Shown: piece by piece, positions 62,528 through 64,000 of the stretch
Position numbering within the stretch: the first letter of the stretch is position 1
Layout of the letters: each line of letters starts with the position of its first letter
From: Kitasatospora sp. NBC_00240
Lineage (GTDB): Bacteria > Actinomycetota > Actinomycetes > Streptomycetales > Streptomycetaceae
Direction of reading: 5' to 3'
Length of the DNA stretch: 64,000 bases
Assembly: GCF_026342405.1 (NCBI RefSeq)
Contig: NZ_JAPEMU010000001.1
Location: 1,178,001 to 1,242,000, forward strand
Notes under the pieces: generated by a model
What the model saw: the letters and a program-made list of their open reading frames with translations, nothing else
Told to the model about the DNA's origin: nothing
The model's database searches: none
Position numbers and translations under genes: made by a program

Positions 62528-64000
62528 AGCAGCGCCTCCGGGATGTCGAGGTGGCGGGAGCGGAGCCACTCCCCCAGGGCCTTGGCCTGCGGGTCGAAGC
62601 GCACCTGCGCGGCCACGCCCTCGCCGAGCAGTCCCCGGACGGTGAAGTTGACCGCCCACAGGTTCGGCAGCAGGTGCCGGGTGACCGGCAACTCGGCCAC
62701 CTCCGGCAGCAGTTCGCGCAGCCGCTGGACGGTGAGGGTGTGCGCGAGCCAGCGCCAGCCCTCCTCGTCCCGGGCCCAGACGCCGAGGTTGGCGTCCCCG
62801 CCCTTGTCGCCGCTGCGGGCGCCGGCCACCCGGCCGAGCGGCGCGCGGCGGGTCGGGCCGGCCGCGGGCGGCGGCGGCAACGGCGGTACGGCGAGCGGCT
62901 CCAGGGCACGGGTCACCGGCGCGGGCGGGACGACGGCGCGGGTGCCGTCGGGGTGCACGGCCGTGTGCTCGACGGTGGCAGGGTCGACGTACGCGGCCTC
63001 GAAGACGCCGTAGGGGGCGCCCGGGCCGGGCGGCGCCGTGAGGTGGAAGCCCGGGTAGCCGGCCAGCGCGAGTCCGACGGCGGCGGAGCCGACCCGGCGG
63101 CCGACCTTCTCCCGGTCACGGTCCCGGACGGTCAGCCGTAGCAGGGCGCTCGCCTCCTCCTCGCCCGGGGCGTCCGGGTGGTCGGTGCGGGCGAGGGTCC
63201 AGCGCAGTTCGGTCGGCCGGGCCGCTTCCAACTCCTGCTCCAACTGGCTCCGGGTGAGGGCGGCCTTGGCCTCGATGTCCAACCCGGTGAGGACGAACAC
63301 CACCTCGTTGCGCCAGCCGCCGAGCCGGTTCAGGCCGGCCTTCAGGGTGGGCGGCGGGGCCTCTCCGCGGACCCCGCTGATCCGGACCCGGTCCGGCCCG
63401 TCCCCGGTGAGCCGCAGGGTGTCCAGCCTGGCCGTCACGTCGGGGCCGGCGTAGCGGGCGCCGGCCGTCTCGTACAGCAGCTGCGCGGTGACCGTCCCGG
63501 TGGTGACGGCGCCGCCGGTGCCGGGGTGCTTGGTGATCACGCTGCTGCCGTCGGCCTCCAGCTCGGCGATCGGGAAGCCCGGCCGGCGCAGGTCGTGCTC
63601 GAGGAAGAAGGCGTAGTTGCCACCGGTCGCCTGCGCCCCGCACTCCAGCACATGGCCGGCCACCACCGCCCCGGCGAGCGCGTCCAAGTCTCCCGGCCCC
63701 CAGCCGAAGTGGGCGGCCGCCGGGCCGGCGACCAGCGCGGCGTCGGTGACCCGGCCGGTGACCACCACGTCGGCACCGGCCCGCAGGCACTCGGCGATGC
63801 CGAAGGCGCCGAGGTAGGCGTTGGCCGCGAGCAGCCCTCCGGGGAGGCCCAATTCCGCCGCCCTGGGCAGCAGATCGTCCCCCTCGACGTGCCCGACCCG
63901 GACGGTGAGCCCCTGGTCGGCGGCGAGTTCGCGCAGCGCCCCGGCGAGCCGGGCGGGATTGAGTCCGCCGGCGTTGACCACGATCTTCACACCCCGGTCG
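62524..64000 (-). CDS. Acyclic terpene utilisation AtuA family protein (partial)
   Basis: The gene runs off the right edge; the visible 492 or so codons cover most of the protein. Conserved pieces are KIVVNAGGLNPARLAGALRE, VVTGRVTDAALVAGPAAAHF, EADGSSVITKHPGTGGAVTT and the second domain with ARSGDKGGDANLGVWARDEE. AtuA-family proteins occur with methylcrotonyl/geranyl-CoA carboxylases in terpene and leucine-type catabolism; their reaction is not settled. The start codon is outside the window; the GTG at 63990 is internal. Confidence 0.9.
   Translation of the reverse strand, partial: DRGVKIVVNAGGLNPARLAGALRELAADQGLTVRVGHVEGDDLLPRAAELGLPGGLLAANAYLGAFGIAECLRAGADVVVTGRVTDAALVAGPAAAHFGWGPGDLDALAGAVVAGHVLECGAQATGGNYAFFLEHDLRRPGFPIAELEADGSSVITKHPGTGGAVTTGTVTAQLLYETAGARYAGPDVTARLDTLRLTGDGPDRVRISGVRGEAPPPTLKAGLNRLGGWRNEVVFVLTGLDIEAKAALTRSQLEQELEAARPTELRWTLARTDHPDAPGEEEASALLRLTVRDRDREKVGRRVGSAAVGLALAGYPGFHLTAPPGPGAPYGVFEAAYVDPATVEHTAVHPDGTRAVVPPAPVTRALEPLAVPPLPPPPAAGPTRRAPLGRVAGARSGDKGGDANLGVWARDEEGWRWLAHTLTVQRLRELLPEVAELPVTRHLLPNLWAVNFTVRGLLGEGVAAQVRFDPQAKALGEWLRSRHLDIPEALL

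Overview
The window is very GC-rich and strongly third-position GC-biased. It carries mycothiol-type DinB/MDMPI proteins, a SepF-like protein, two SpoIIE-type PP2C phosphatases with linked HATPase domains, and a class E/F-type sortase. This points to a high-GC actinomycete, most likely a Streptomycetaceae member (Streptomyces, Kitasatospora or a relative). The genus cannot be fixed from what is visible.

The left 30 kb looks like an accessory, decaying part of a chromosome. It contains broken glycoside hydrolases (an alpha-amylase at 0.2-1.6 kb and a GH97-ricin gene at 19.3-20.2 kb). It has transposase relics (ISAs1-like at 13 kb, IS3 OrfA-like at 18 kb), a C-terminally truncated tyrosine recombinase (21 kb), duplicated decaying copies of a flavodoxin/DUF gene pair (5.2, 25.3 and 26.7-27.6 kb), and long stretches without a convincing gene. 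Intact genes stand between these: a fused ABC-ATPase/PP2C/HATPase protein, an MDMPI enzyme with its TetR regulator, an HTH-TM-periplasmic-binding-protein sensor, and a DUF2199 protein.

The most interesting part is 5.7-17.5 kb, which resembles a small-molecule or RiPP locus made of two divergent blocks. The minus block (12.5 to 5.7 kb) encodes an ATP-grasp ligase, an MFS exporter, a TTC38-like repeat protein, a SAM methyltransferase, a DszC-like flavin monooxygenase and a flavin reductase. The first five are overlapping or tightly packed. The plus block (14.2 to 17.5 kb) starts with a 47-residue Asn-rich peptide, followed by a strong hairpin. Then come an unknown 144-residue protein, a DUF6445-like (2OG/Fe-dioxygenase-like) protein, a pentapeptide-repeat protein and a second MFS exporter. 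The layout 'tiny peptide - hairpin - modifying enzyme - exporter' is what a ribosomally made peptide cluster looks like, and I do not recognise this combination as a known class. An ISAs1 relic lies between the two blocks, so their functional link is inferred, not shown.

The right 34 kb (30-64 kb) is densely packed and core-like. It holds an M23-like secreted protein, proline iminopeptidase, an AI-2E family transporter, a winged-helix/GDPD/unknown operon, a TOBE/HTH protein, and a ROK regulator divergent from an MFS transporter with an operator between them. A TVP38 membrane protein, a DinB protein, a SepF-like protein and a leaderless TetR plus DHA2 efflux pair follow, then a PAS-PAS-GAF-PP2C-HATPase phosphatase.

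Next is a Leloir block: phosphoglucomutase converging on galT-galK, which has a clear sigma70-type promoter. After it come a TetR and acyl-CoA ligase pair and a secreted protein with its sortase. The last operon (AtuA, carboxylase beta, biotin carboxylase alpha, acyl-CoA dehydrogenase) is typical of branched-chain or terpenoid acyl-CoA catabolism. It runs off the right edge.
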